DNA from: Nitrospirillum pindoramense
GTDB lineage: Bacteria; Pseudomonadota; Alphaproteobacteria; Azospirillales; Azospirillaceae
DNA: 64,000 nt
Assembly: GCF_007827955.1 (NCBI RefSeq)
Contig: NZ_VITR01000002.1
Coordinates: 434,001 to 498,000 of the forward strand
Direction: 5' to 3'
Below the pieces are notes generated by a model that was not told where the DNA came from, ran no database searches, and saw only the letters and a list, made by a program, of their open reading frames with translations. Each line of letters starts with the position of its first letter. Positions within the stretch are counted from its first letter, which is position 1. Positions 53,144-63,868 of the stretch are shown here, in pieces. Both the position numbers and the translations under genes were made by a program.

Positions 53144-55285
53144 TTGGAGCCCGCGTCGCCCTTCGCCGTCCCCCGCCTTCAGCCCCGATCGCCGGTCCGT
53201 CCGACCGCGTTGGCGCTGCTCTCTACCCTGTCCCTGGCCTGCTGGTCCGCACAGGGCCACGCCCAAGGTGCGCCCACTAGTGCGCCCACGGGGCAGCAGC
53301 CCCAGGTCGGCGCCGCGCCCGCGACCGATGCCGCCAAGGCGGCCCCGGCGACCGACGCGGCTGCCGGGGCCGCCTCTGGGACCACAACCGGGACCGCCAC
53401 CCAGCCGGACACGCCGGGCGATGACGACACGCCGGGGGCCGTGCTGGCGCGCAAGGCGGAACAGGAGCCGGACGGCGCCACCCACCAGCCGGACGCGGAG
53501 CCGCCGCCGGCCACCTACACCGTCGATTTCCACCCCGCGCCGGGGGTCGAGGCCGATGACGGCCTGATGGACGTGCTGCGCAGCGCCTCCTCCCTCATCA
53601 CGCTGCAGAACGATCCGCCATCGTCCCTGCTGGGGCTGGAGAAGCGCATCGACAACGACTACGAGAAGCTGGCCGCCGCCTTGCGCTCCGAAGGGTATTT
53701 CGACGGCAGCGTCATGGTGAAGGTCGATGCCGACGCCAAGCCGGTGGCGGTGGTCATCGAGGTGACGCCGGGCCGGCGCTACACCATTTCCAAGGTGACG
53801 CTGAGCATGCCCGACGGCTCCCCCCCGCCGGGCGGGCCGCTGGACCTGTCCAAGCTGCACCTGAAGCCGGGCGATCCCGCCCGGGGCCCCGCGGTGCGCG
53901 ACGCGGAGGCGGCCGTGGTGCCCCTGATGGCCGCCCGCGGCTACGCCCGGGCCAAGGTCGGCCAGCGCGACCTGGCGGTGGACGTGCAGGCCCACACCAT
54001 GGCCGTGGCCTTCACCCTGGAGCCTGGCCCGCTGGTCCGCTTCGGCCCCACCACCTTCACCGGGCTGGGCCGCCTGGATCCGGACGTGGCCTATGGCCGC
54101 CTACCGTGGAAGGAGGGTGACGTCTACGATCCGGCCAAGGTGGACAAGGCCCGCAACAAGCTGACCGACCTGGGCGTCTTTTCCCAGGTGCGCGTCGTTC
54201 TGGACGATGTGCCGGGCACGGCGCAGCCGGACGGATCGCGCGAGGTGCCCATGCTGGGCCAGATGGAGGAACGGCCCCGCCACTTCATCAACACCGGGCT
54301 GAACTACGGCACCACCGACGGCGCCGCCGCCACCGCCACCTGGGGCGACCGCAACTTCCTGTGCGGGGCGGAGGCCCTGACCGTCACCGGATCCATCGGC
54401 GGCATCGCCCGCAAGAAGTTCCGCGATTCCGACGGCTTGGATTACAGCCTGGGCACCACCCTGAAGAAGCCCGACTTCCTGGAAACCGACACCACGCTGA
54501 ACCTGTCGGCCCTGGCGGTGTCAGAGCATCCGGAGGCCTATTCGCGTGACGCCCTGACGCTGGGCGCCATCGTCACCCACCCGCTGACGCCCCATCTGAC
54601 CGCCAGCGCCGGCGTGACGCTGGAACAATCCTCCATCCGGCAGGACCTGACGGGCGATGGCGTGCTGACCACCACCGACAACACCCTGGTGGGGCTGCCG
54701 GTGGCGTTGAAGTTCGACAACACCGACAATCTGCTGAACCCCACCCAGGGCTATCGCTGGAACGCCGGCCTGACGCCTTATCTCAGCCCCCTGGGCGATA
54801 GCGGCACCTTCGTCATAGGCAACGCGGGCGCAAGCGGCTATTGGGCGGTGGACGACGCCAAGGCCTATGTCATCGCCGCGCGCGTGAACCTGGGCGCGGT
54901 CTATGGCGGATCGCTGGCCCAGGTGCCGGCGGACAAACGCTTCTTCGCCGGCGGCGGCGGATCGGTGCGCGGCTACGCCTATCAGAAGGTCGGGCCCCTG
55001 GACGTCAACAACGACCCCACCGGCGGCCGCTCGCTGATCGAGACCAGCGCCGAGTTGCGCATCCGCCTGACCGACACCATCGGCCTGGTGCCCTTCATCG
55101 ACGGCGGCAACGTCTTCGAGTCCGCCTACCCGGACCTGAGCCAGGGCATGCGCTGGGGTGCTGGCCTAGGCGTGCGCTATTTCACCTCCTTCGGTCCCTT
55201 GCGCCTGGACGTCGGCGTGCCGCTGGATCGCCGCAGCGGCGACAGCATGTGGCAGCTGTATGTCAGCATCGGCCAGTCCTTCTGA
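53144..55285 (+). CDS. tamA: Translocation and assembly module outer-membrane protein TamA
   Basis: 713 residues from a TTG at 53144; an in-frame stop at 53117 excludes anything earlier and no ATG suits. Signal-like segment (TALALLSTLSLACWSAQGHAQ), then an Ala/Thr/Pro-rich linker of about 70 residues, POTRA repeats (about 125-385; GYFDGSVMVKVDADAKP, RYTISKVTLSMPDG, GYARAKVGQRDLAVD), and a C-terminal Omp85 16-strand barrel with FFAGGGGSVRGYAYQKVGP. With TamB it inserts autotransporters and other outer-membrane proteins or lipids. 11 bp before tamB. Confidence 0.9.
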   Translation: MEPASPFAVPRLQPRSPVRPTALALLSTLSLACWSAQGHAQGAPTSAPTGQQPQVGAAPATDAAKAAPATDAAAGAASGTTTGTATQPDTPGDDDTPGAVLARKAEQEPDGATHQPDAEPPPATYTVDFHPAPGVEADDGLMDVLRSASSLITLQNDPPSSLLGLEKRIDNDYEKLAAALRSEGYFDGSVMVKVDADAKPVAVVIEVTPGRRYTISKVTLSMPDGSPPPGGPLDLSKLHLKPGDPARGPAVRDAEAAVVPLMAARGYARAKVGQRDLAVDVQAHTMAVAFTLEPGPLVRFGPTTFTGLGRLDPDVAYGRLPWKEGDVYDPAKVDKARNKLTDLGVFSQVRVVLDDVPGTAQPDGSREVPMLGQMEERPRHFINTGLNYGTTDGAAATATWGDRNFLCGAEALTVTGSIGGIARKKFRDSDGLDYSLGTTLKKPDFLETDTTLNLSALAVSEHPEAYSRDALTLGAIVTHPLTPHLTASAGVTLEQSSIRQDLTGDGVLTTTDNTLVGLPVALKFDNTDNLLNPTQGYRWNAGLTPYLSPLGDSGTFVIGNAGASGYWAVDDAKAYVIAARVNLGAVYGGSLAQVPADKRFFAGGGGSVRGYAYQKVGPLDVNNDPTGGRSLIETSAELRIRLTDTIGLVPFIDGGNVFESAYPDLSQGMRWGAGLGVRYFTSFGPLRLDVGVPLDRRSGDSMWQLYVSIGQSF

Positions 55286-55296
55286 CGGAACCCGGC

Positions 55297-58200
55297 ATGT
55301 CCGACCCCCCCCAAACGCCCGGTCCCGGCCCTGTATCCCCCGGTCCCCAGCCCCCGGTTGGCCCCTCCGTTCCAAAACGATCCTGGGGACGGCGCCTGCT
55401 GTCGGCGGGTCATGTCGCGGCCTTCGCCTCGCTGGGTGTCATCGCCGGCCTGGCGGCCGCCGGCGGCATCGGCCTGTGGTGGATGGACACCGATTCGGGG
55501 CGCGCCTTCGCCACGCGGCAGGCGGAGGCCAACGTGCCGGGCCTGAAGGTGGAGGGCCTGGCGGGTCTGCCCTTCCACCCCCGGGTGGGGCGCGCCACCC
55601 TGGTGGACGTGATCACGGGCAAGCCCTGGCTGATGGTGGAGGACGCGGCGCTGGATTGGCGGCTGCTGCCCCTGGCCCACCGCGAGCTGGCGGTGGACAC
55701 GCTGAGCGCCAAGCGCATCTGGGTGGCCCAACCGGCCCCGGCGCTGGAAGCGCCGGACGGAACGGTCAAGGATGACACCAATCCCCTGACCCTGCCCGTC
55801 AGCATCACCCTGGCCCACCTGGACCTGCCGCGCGTCGAACTGGCGCCCAACCTGGCCGGCGGCCAGGGGGCCGCCCTGTCCACCAGCGGCACCGTGCGGC
55901 TGGGCCCCACCCTGGATGGCGATAGCCGCCTGACGCTGACCCAACTGGACGGCGGGGCCGCCCATGGCGACCTGACCGCCCGCTTCACCGCCCCCGGCCT
56001 GGCCAGCCCCGGCAGCCTGACGCTGGAACTGCAAGGCCAGGAGGAAGCCGGGGGCCTGGTGGCTCGGCTGGCCGGGCACCCGGAATTGGGGCCCCTGGCC
56101 CTGAGCCTGAAGGGTGACGGCCCGCTGGACCGCTTCCAGGCCCATCTGGAATTGAAGGAGACACCGCAGCCGGTCAAGGCGGCGGACGGCACCACCGCCA
56201 CCCCGCGCGCGGTCAATCTGGTGGCCGACGTGGCCCTGGCCCGCCCCCAAAGCAAGGCCAAGCGTCTGACCTTGGCCCTGAAGGCGGCGCCCGGCCGTCT
56301 GCTGGCCGACAACCTGGCCCAGATGGCGGGCGACGCCGCCACGGTACAGGTGGCCGCCACCCTGGCCGACGACGGCACCATCACCCTGGAAAACCTGGAT
56401 CTAGCCGCCGCCTTTGGCCGCCTGACCGCCAAGGGCAGCCTGAAGGACAAGGGGGGCGACCTGACCCTGCGGCTGACTCCGGCGGCGCCCGAGGCCCTGT
56501 CCCCGGTGGCGCCCGGCCTGGCGCTGGGCGGACTGGACGCCGTGCTGCACACCATCGATCCGGCGGCGGGCAAGACAGGCGCCAAGCGGCAACGCACCGT
56601 CAGCGCCGACCTGACGGTGGAGGACCTGGGCTACAACGACGCCCATGTGCGCCACCTGACCGCGACCACCACGCTGCGCGAGGACGGCACCCGCCTGCTG
56701 CTGGACCTGGCCGCCAAGCTGCAGGGCCTGAACGCGCCGGGCCTGCCCCCGGCTTTGACCGATCATGCCGACCTGGCGCTGAACGGCGCGCTGAACCGGG
56801 CCAATGGCGACATCCTGGTGGACAAGTTGGACCTGACGGGCGGCATGGGCCATGTCACCGGCAGCGGCAGCGCCCAGGGCTGGGGCCGCCAGGCGAAGGG
56901 CAGCCTGCGCCTGACGGACGGCGAGCTGGCGACCCTGATGGCCCTGACGGGCATGGGCAAGCCCACCCCCAATTCCGACGCCAAGCCGGCGCCAGAGGAC
57001 GCCATCACCGGCCATGTGGCCGCCACGGTGGAGGGCACGGTGGCCGACGGCGTGGTGGACGGCACGCTGGCGCTGCAGGCGACGGATCTGCGCACCGGCC
57101 AGCCGACGGAGGATGCGTTGCTGGCCGGCCGGGCGGAGATCAATGGCCGGGTGCGCGCCAGCCTGGACGGCAAGGACGTGGCCGTATCGCCGTTGACCGT
57201 GCGCACGGGCGCCGTGGAGCTGTCCGGCACCGTCACCCTAAAGGACAACACCCTGACGGCGGACCTGAAAGGCAACGGCCAAGTGGTGGGCAACCCCGCC
57301 AGCGTCGCCGCTCATGTGGTCAAGACCGGCCCCCGCCTGACGGTGCGCGACCTCACCGCCGCGCTGGGCCCCAACACGCTGCAGGGCGGGCTGGAGGCGG
57401 ACCTGGACCGGCAGGTGGCCACCGGCAAGCTGGCGGCCACCTTCCCCGACCTGTCCAGCCTGGGCGCGCTGGCCGGTACCCGCCTGGCTGGCCGGGCCAA
57501 GGCCGACATCGTGCTGGGCGCCTCCACCCCGGCGCCGGTGCGGCCAACCCGGCAGACCAAACCCCGTCCCGGCAAGGGCCAGGCCGCGCCGTCGGCCGCC
57601 AAGCCGACGCCGGCACCCCGAAGCGGCCCCAGGAACGAACAGGGTATGGACCTGAAGGTGGCGCTGGACGACCTGGTGGTGGAGGACCAGCGCATCCAGC
57701 AGGCGACCCTGGCCGGCCGCATCGACGACGTGCTGGGCAGCCCCAGGCCCAATGTCACGCTGACGGCGGATGGCATCGAGGCGGGCCAGATCCTGGTGAA
57801 CAAGGTCACGGCCGCCTGGCGCGGTACCCTGGGTGAAGGCGACCTGACCCTGGCCGTGGACGGCACCACCGGCGTAGGCAGCGTCGGCCGCCGCCGCGCC
57901 TTCCAGGTGGAGGCGGCCGGCCACCTGACCCAGCCGCCGGAACCCGCGTCGCCGAAGGCGGCCCGCGCGCCCACCCTGGCGCGCCTGGACCAGCTGGACG
58001 GCCGGCTGGACCAGACCACGCTGAAGCTGGCGGCACCGGCCACCGTCACCTTCGCCAAGGGCAGCATCGCGGTGAAGGGGCTGGACGTGGCCCTGGGCAC
58101 GGGCCGTATCCGTGCCGACTTGGCGCTGAACGGCAAGGAGGTGACGGCCCAGGTGGAGGCGACGGCCCTGCCGCTGGCGCTGGCGGCCCTGGCCGACCCG

Positions 58201-59940
58201 GCACTGACCCTGGCCGGGACACTGGACGCCAAGGTCACGGCCAGCGGCACCGCCGCCAATCCCACCGCCGACGCCACCCTGAGCATCCGCGGCCTGTCCA
58301 TGCAGCAACTGGCCGTGACGCTGGACAGTGGCGCGACCCAGTCGCCGGGTGCCGCCACCGAGGCCGACGGCAAGCCGGCGGTCAGCGCCACCGTCGCCAA
58401 CAACCCGGCCAACGCCACCGGCGCCGACACCACCCCGGTGAAGAAAAAGATGCTGGAGGTGAAGAACAGCACCGACCGTCGGCTGAACGCGGATGCCACG
58501 CTGTCCGCCGCCTGGCGCAACGGCCGACTGCACAGCACCCTGGCCGCCCATACCGCCGACGGCGCCGTGGACCTGACCGCCGATGCCGACACCCCCCTGG
58601 CCCTGAACCCCGAGACGATGGCGCCGGTGATACAGGGGCCTGTCAGCGCCAAGATCAACGGCCGGACGGAGCTGTCGCGCTACAACGACTTCATGGCGGC
58701 GTCCGCCCAGCGCATGGGCGGCAAGGTCTCGGTCGACCTGGCCGTGGCCGGCACGGTGGCCGACCCCAAGGTGACCGGCGCGGTCGACCTGATGGACGCC
58801 AAGTATGAGAACGGCGGCACCGGCACCCAGATCTTCGGCCTGAACGCCCATCTGGTGGGCGACGCGCGCGGCCTGGCCATCGAGAAGTTCCATGGCAGCA
58901 CCGCCGACGGCGGGGCGGTGGACCTGAGCGGGCGCATCAACCTGGGCGATCCGAACGCGCAGGAGAAGGCGCCGATCCTGGACCTGCACGTCACCACCGA
59001 CAACGCCCGCCTGCTGCGCACCGACCCCATCACCGCCTGGGTGGACAGCGACCTGACGCTGAAGGGGCTGATGAACAAGCCCGACCTGGCCGGCACCGTG
59101 CGCCTGCGCGAAACCTGGGTGGGCCTGCCGGACAAGCCCCCGGCCGATGTGGCCGACCTGCCGGTGCGCTACGTCAACGGCCGGCCCCGCCAGCCGCAAG
59201 CCCAGATGGCGGCGGCGGGCGGCGGGCTGCTGATCCACCTGAAGGTGGACATCACGGCGCGCAACCGCATCTATGTCCAGGGCCGGGGCCTGACGGCCGA
59301 GTTCGCGGCCGACATGCAGGCGCGCGGCACCAGCGCCGACCCCCAGCTGACCGGCCGCGTCTATCTGGTGAAGGGCGATTTCAGCGCCCAGGGCCAGACC
59401 TTCACCCTGACCAAGAGCGATATCACCTTCACCGGCGACAGCGACCCCTTGCTGGACGTTTCCGCCTCCTCCACCAAGGCGGACTTCACGGCCATCCTGA
59501 ACATCACCGGCCGCCTGTCCAAGCCCACGGTGGCGCTGACGTCCGACCCGCCCCGGCCGCAGGACGAAGTGCTGTCGCGCCTGCTGTTCGACCGGCCCAT
59601 CAGCCAGATCAGCGCCCTGGAGGCCCTGCAGCTGGCCCAGGGCGTGGCCCAGCTGTCGGGCGTGCTGGGCAGCGGCCCCGGCATCATGGACAACGTGAAG
59701 CGGAGCCTGGGCGTGGACCGCCTGGAATTCTCCAGCGCCGCCGTGGGCTCTAGCGCCTTCGGCACGGTCACCGCCGGCCGCTACATCAACAGCCGCACCT
59801 ATATCGGCGTCAGCCAATCGGTGGGCGGCACGGGCACCAACGTCACCCTGGAATACGCCCTGACCTCCCGCCTGCGTCTGAACGGCGCCGTCGGCAGCAC
59901 GGACGACACCGTGGGCCTGAAGTACCAGTGGGATTATTAG
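55297..59940 (+). CDS. tamB: Translocation and assembly module protein TamB
   Basis: 1547 residues. N-terminal inner-membrane anchor about 35-60 (HVAAFASLGVIAGLAAAGGIGLWWM), a long periplasmic beta-helical/AsmA-like stretch, and the C-terminal DUF490/TamB domain from about 1230 (LTGRVYLVKGDFSAQGQTFT, LSRLLFDRPISQISALEALQ, and the ending LRLNGAVGSTDDTVGLKYQWDY, shown as LKYQWDY). Two low-complexity insertions lie at about 745-785 and 1010-1060. Bridges inner and outer membrane beside TamA. A long reverse-strand frame inside is a shadow. Confidence 0.93.
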   Translation: MSDPPQTPGPGPVSPGPQPPVGPSVPKRSWGRRLLSAGHVAAFASLGVIAGLAAAGGIGLWWMDTDSGRAFATRQAEANVPGLKVEGLAGLPFHPRVGRATLVDVITGKPWLMVEDAALDWRLLPLAHRELAVDTLSAKRIWVAQPAPALEAPDGTVKDDTNPLTLPVSITLAHLDLPRVELAPNLAGGQGAALSTSGTVRLGPTLDGDSRLTLTQLDGGAAHGDLTARFTAPGLASPGSLTLELQGQEEAGGLVARLAGHPELGPLALSLKGDGPLDRFQAHLELKETPQPVKAADGTTATPRAVNLVADVALARPQSKAKRLTLALKAAPGRLLADNLAQMAGDAATVQVAATLADDGTITLENLDLAAAFGRLTAKGSLKDKGGDLTLRLTPAAPEALSPVAPGLALGGLDAVLHTIDPAAGKTGAKRQRTVSADLTVEDLGYNDAHVRHLTATTTLREDGTRLLLDLAAKLQGLNAPGLPPALTDHADLALNGALNRANGDILVDKLDLTGGMGHVTGSGSAQGWGRQAKGSLRLTDGELATLMALTGMGKPTPNSDAKPAPEDAITGHVAATVEGTVADGVVDGTLALQATDLRTGQPTEDALLAGRAEINGRVRASLDGKDVAVSPLTVRTGAVELSGTVTLKDNTLTADLKGNGQVVGNPASVAAHVVKTGPRLTVRDLTAALGPNTLQGGLEADLDRQVATGKLAATFPDLSSLGALAGTRLAGRAKADIVLGASTPAPVRPTRQTKPRPGKGQAAPSAAKPTPAPRSGPRNEQGMDLKVALDDLVVEDQRIQQATLAGRIDDVLGSPRPNVTLTADGIEAGQILVNKVTAAWRGTLGEGDLTLAVDGTTGVGSVGRRRAFQVEAAGHLTQPPEPASPKAARAPTLARLDQLDGRLDQTTLKLAAPATVTFAKGSIAVKGLDVALGTGRIRADLALNGKEVTAQVEATALPLALAALADPALTLAGTLDAKVTASGTAANPTADATLSIRGLSMQQLAVTLDSGATQSPGAATEADGKPAVSATVANNPANATGADTTPVKKKMLEVKNSTDRRLNADATLSAAWRNGRLHSTLAAHTADGAVDLTADADTPLALNPETMAPVIQGPVSAKINGRTELSRYNDFMAASAQRMGGKVSVDLAVAGTVADPKVTGAVDLMDAKYENGGTGTQIFGLNAHLVGDARGLAIEKFHGSTADGGAVDLSGRINLGDPNAQEKAPILDLHVTTDNARLLRTDPITAWVDSDLTLKGLMNKPDLAGTVRLRETWVGLPDKPPADVADLPVRYVNGRPRQPQAQMAAAGGGLLIHLKVDITARNRIYVQGRGLTAEFAADMQARGTSADPQLTGRVYLVKGDFSAQGQTFTLTKSDITFTGDSDPLLDVSASSTKADFTAILNITGRLSKPTVALTSDPPRPQDEVLSRLLFDRPISQISALEALQLAQGVAQLSGVLGSGPGIMDNVKRSLGVDRLEFSSAAVGSSAFGTVTAGRYINSRTYIGVSQSVGGTGTNVTLEYALTSRLRLNGAVGSTDDTVGLKYQWDY

Positions 59941-59986
59941 TTTTGGTTACCCCGGCGGAAAAAGCTCCAGCGGGCTGCCAGGCCCG

Positions 59987-60084
59987 TAGGACGCGACGGC
60001 GTCCGCCACAGATTTCCGGGGAGCGTAGCGGACTGGAAATCGAGGAAGCCAAGTCCCCGGATGGGGACGCGGGCGCCTGAGGAA
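59987..60084 (+). repeat. Dispersed intergenic hairpin element, copy R7
   Basis: P1 GGACGCGACGGCGTCC (59989-60004); P2 GATTTCC (60011-60017) with GGAAATC (60035-60041) around GGGGAGCGTAGCGGACT; linker GAGGAAGCCAA; P3 GTCCC-CGGATG-GGGAC (60053-60068); end GGCGCCTGAGGA. Between convergent tamB and the LysE-type gene. Confidence 0.88.
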
Positions 60085-60109
60085 TACGAACAAGCCCGGC
60101 ATCTGAGGG

Positions 60110-60775
60110 CTATTTACTGATAAACGCCCCGACCAAGTCCTGCAGGGTTTCCGGCACCAGGGAGAAGAAGCTGAGCAGGGCCATCAGGCCGACCACGCCC
60201 AGCACCACGCCGGTGCCCCGGTTGATCCACAGGACGATGCGCGGCGTGAAGTGGTGGCGGATGAGGAAGGTGCCGCCGCACAGGATGGACCACCAGGTCA
60301 GTGAGCCCAGGAACACGCCCAGGGTCATGGTGCCCGCCTTGGCATGGTCCAGCGCGCCGCCGAAGCCCACGACCACGGTGATGATGCCCATGATGGTGAT
60401 GGGGTTGGTCACCGTCAGGAACAGGCCGGTGCCGACCGAGCCGATGAGGTTGCCGGCATCGGGCGGCCTGTTCTTGCGCTCGTGCGGTTCCTTCAACAGG
60501 GAATGGATGGCGGCGCCCAGCAGGAAGATGCCGCCGATGAGGCGCAGCTCCTTCACATGACCCAGCAGGGCGTCCAGGATGGCGTTGACGCCGAAGGCCG
60601 CGACGCCACCGAAGAAGCCGTCAGCCAGGGCGGAGCCGAAGCCGGTGGCGAGACCCGCGATGATGCCCCGCTCCACCGTCCGCCGGATGCACAGCAGGCC
60701 GATAGGGCCGACCGGCGCCGCGATGGCCAATCCCAGGACGATCCCCCGGATCAACACGCCGAAATCATCGAACAA
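60110..60775 (-). CDS. LysE-family amino-acid exporter
   Basis: 221 residues from a TTG at 60775, chosen because AGGGAAAG lies upstream; no ATG suits and the frame to 60916 is Arg-rich non-membrane sequence. Six hydrophobic helices; GLAIAAPVGPIGLLCIRRTVERG (shown in part) is the LysE/RhtB first-helix signature, and TVTNPITIMGIITVVVGFG the second. Exports amino acids or related small molecules. Confidence 0.8.
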   Translation of the reverse strand: MFDDFGVLIRGIVLGLAIAAPVGPIGLLCIRRTVERGIIAGLATGFGSALADGFFGGVAAFGVNAILDALLGHVKELRLIGGIFLLGAAIHSLLKEPHERKNRPPDAGNLIGSVGTGLFLTVTNPITIMGIITVVVGFGGALDHAKAGTMTLGVFLGSLTWWSILCGGTFLIRHHFTPRIVLWINRGTGVVLGVVGLMALLSFFSLVPETLQDLVGAFISK

Positions 60776-60972
60776 TGCGGACTTTCCCTGAGAAGTAAGG
60801 CAAGCGGCCCCCCCGAAAGGTTCAAGGGCCTGACAGGTCCGGTGACGGATGCCGCGCCGACTGCCGCGCCAACGTGGGGCCGCCCCCGTGATGCAACATC
60901 GGCGCAGCGGGCGCAACGCCTAAGGCGACCGATGCGCTCGTTCCCCGACCATGGGAGAGCAAAGATAGGGCG

Positions 60973-62895
60973 TCAGACGCCGCCGAACAGGTCGCGCACA
61001 CCCAGTTCATCGCCACGCCGACGCTCCAACTCCTGGGAATAGCGGCGCAGGGCGTAGGCCTCGGTCAGGTAGCCGACGATGCGGCGGCTGCTCACCCCAT
61101 CCAGCACCGGCAGGCTGTCGGCATCCCAGTCGGCGAAGCGTTGAAGGGCCATGCGCACCGATTGGTCGGGCAGCAGGAAATGCTCGCGATCCCGCGCCAG
61201 TTCCGCCGCGCGCTGGTCGGCCGGCAGCTCATGCTGGGGGTCGTGCACGGCGTTCATGTCCACCCGGCCGGCGAAAGCGCCGCCAGGGTCCAGCGCGAAC
61301 ACCGTCTTGGCGCTGCCGGGTGGATAATGCCCGCGCAGGGCGCCCAGGGTGATGTCCGCCGGCACCGTCTTGGGGTCGCCGCGCATCAGCCGCCCCACGG
61401 TCATGTCCTTGACCCAGCCGATGTCATGCCCACCGCGGATCTGCACGCCGCGCTGATGGAAGCGCCAAGTGGCGAAGGAATAGCCGAAAGTCTCACGCAC
61501 CAGCAGGGTGGAAGCGATGACGCCCATGAGCACGCCGGCGGACGCGCGCAGGTCGCCCGTCAGTTCCAGCACCAGCAGCACCATGGTCACGGGCGCGCCC
61601 ACCACGGCGGCGGCCAGCGAGCCCATGCCCACCAGCATGACGGCGGACCTCTGCGCCACCAAATCCACAGGCAGCATGGTCCCGATATCCGACACCATGC
61701 TGCCGAACAGACTGCCCAGCAGCAGCGAGGCGCTGAACAAGCCGCCGCGGAAACCGGCGCCCAGGCACAGGGCCGAGGCCACCACCTTGGCGACCAGCAT
61801 CACGAAGGCCAGCCCCAGGCCGTAGCCATGGTCGAAGCCGTACTGCAAGGCACCCTGCCCGCCGCCCAGCACGCCCGGCAGCACCAGCGCCATGGGTCCC
61901 AGCAGCAGGCCGCCCAGGATGGGATGGATCGCACGGGGAAACGGCAGCTGGCGGAACAGTCGTTCCGCATACGTAACGGCCTGCATGGTGAGGATGGCCA
62001 CGGCGCCGGAGGCCAGGCCCACCATCAGGAAGGTGGCGAAGTCGCCACCCCGGATGACCGGGGGTTCCGCCAGGATGAACAGGGCCGGCCGGTTCAGCAC
62101 CATTTGCGCCACCTGGTTGGCGACCACGGCGGCGACGCAGACGGGGGCCAGGGTGGCCAGGGTATAAGTGCCGATGACCAGCTCGAAGGCGTAGAAAGCG
62201 CCGGCCAGGGGGGCGGTGAAGGCGGCGGAAATGGCGGCGGCGGCCCCACAGCCCACCAGGGTGCGCAGATCGTTGCGCCGCAGGTTCAGCCGCCGCCCGA
62301 AATTGGAGGCCAGGCCGGCCCCCGTCTGGGTGAACGCCGCCTCCATCCCCACCGACCCGCCGGCGCCATGGGACACGACGATGGACAGGGTCAGGCGCAA
62401 GCTGTCGCGCAGGGACATGCGACCGCCATAGAGGGCGTTGGCCTCGATGGGGTCGACGGTGTCGCGGGCGCGGCGGAACAGCAGGGCCAACCCCGCCAAC
62501 ACGGCGCCGCCCACCACCGGAACGGCCAGGGTCAGGGTGGTGGGAATGAACAAGGCGCTGCTGACATGGTCGCCGAACGGGACCTTGAAGGCCAGACTGT
62601 GCAGCGCCAACACCAGCGCGTGGAGCCCCGCCACCGCCAGCCCCACGCCGATGCCCACCGGCACGCTGAGCAGGGCCAAGGACAGTTCGGAGGAGCGCAA
62701 ACCCTTGGGTGTCAGCGCGTGGGTCAGCGCGCGCCAGACCACGGGCAGGCGGCGCCCGGCGCGACGACGGCCACCGCTGGGCGGCGGCGACCCGGCTGGC
62801 TGTGCCGCCCCAGCACCCAAATCTTCCCCAACCGGCCCAGACTCCGGGTCCGGGAGGCCGGCCGGTGGGGGTGAGGAAGGCGGGTGGGTATCCAT
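60973..62895 (-). CDS. CLC-type chloride channel/transporter with CBS domains
   Basis: 640 residues from the ATG at 62895. The Pro-rich N-tail is followed by a CLC membrane domain (about 55-480) and a C-terminal CBS pair (VKDMTVGRLMRGDPKTVPAD and ALQRFADWDADSLPVLDG). Signature loops deviate: GREGP is GGSVGMEAAF with the gating Glu kept in GMEAA, and GSGIPE is DTVDPIEANAL. So the fold and gate are retained while the anion-site loop differs; ion selectivity may not be chloride. Confidence 0.85.
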   Translation of the reverse strand: MDTHPPSSPPPAGLPDPESGPVGEDLGAGAAQPAGSPPPSGGRRRAGRRLPVVWRALTHALTPKGLRSSELSLALLSVPVGIGVGLAVAGLHALVLALHSLAFKVPFGDHVSSALFIPTTLTLAVPVVGGAVLAGLALLFRRARDTVDPIEANALYGGRMSLRDSLRLTLSIVVSHGAGGSVGMEAAFTQTGAGLASNFGRRLNLRRNDLRTLVGCGAAAAISAAFTAPLAGAFYAFELVIGTYTLATLAPVCVAAVVANQVAQMVLNRPALFILAEPPVIRGGDFATFLMVGLASGAVAILTMQAVTYAERLFRQLPFPRAIHPILGGLLLGPMALVLPGVLGGGQGALQYGFDHGYGLGLAFVMLVAKVVASALCLGAGFRGGLFSASLLLGSLFGSMVSDIGTMLPVDLVAQRSAVMLVGMGSLAAAVVGAPVTMVLLVLELTGDLRASAGVLMGVIASTLLVRETFGYSFATWRFHQRGVQIRGGHDIGWVKDMTVGRLMRGDPKTVPADITLGALRGHYPPGSAKTVFALDPGGAFAGRVDMNAVHDPQHELPADQRAAELARDREHFLLPDQSVRMALQRFADWDADSLPVLDGVSSRRIVGYLTEAYALRRYSQELERRRGDELGVRDLFGGV

Positions 62896-62989
62896 GGTAT
62901 CAGGCAGATGTGGGCCGCGACCGGTCAGGACAAGGGTGATAACAGGCACCAAGCCGATATGGGCGACAAAAGCGGCGCTTCTATGGAAA

Positions 62990-63020
62990 AAGGGCGGTCA
63001 TCCCGGAGGATGCCGCCCTT
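62990..63020 (-). terminator. Terminator after pstB
   Basis: AAGGGCGG-CATCC-tccg-GGATG-a-CCGCCCTT on the minus strand, followed by TTTTCC. Strong rho-independent form. It ends the pst transcript right after pstB, so phoU is not immediately downstream. Confidence 0.85.
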
Positions 63021-63047
63021 CCTGTCAAATCGCGCGCAACCGCCGGC

Positions 63048-63863
<816 letters not shown>

Positions 63864-63868
63864 GGGGA

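Noticed and set aside
57238-59817. 859-codon open frame on the minus strand inside tamB
   Set aside because: GC-rich codon bias opens antisense frames; composition is Gly/Val/Arg/His-rich without domains, and tamB on the other strand has clear family features.
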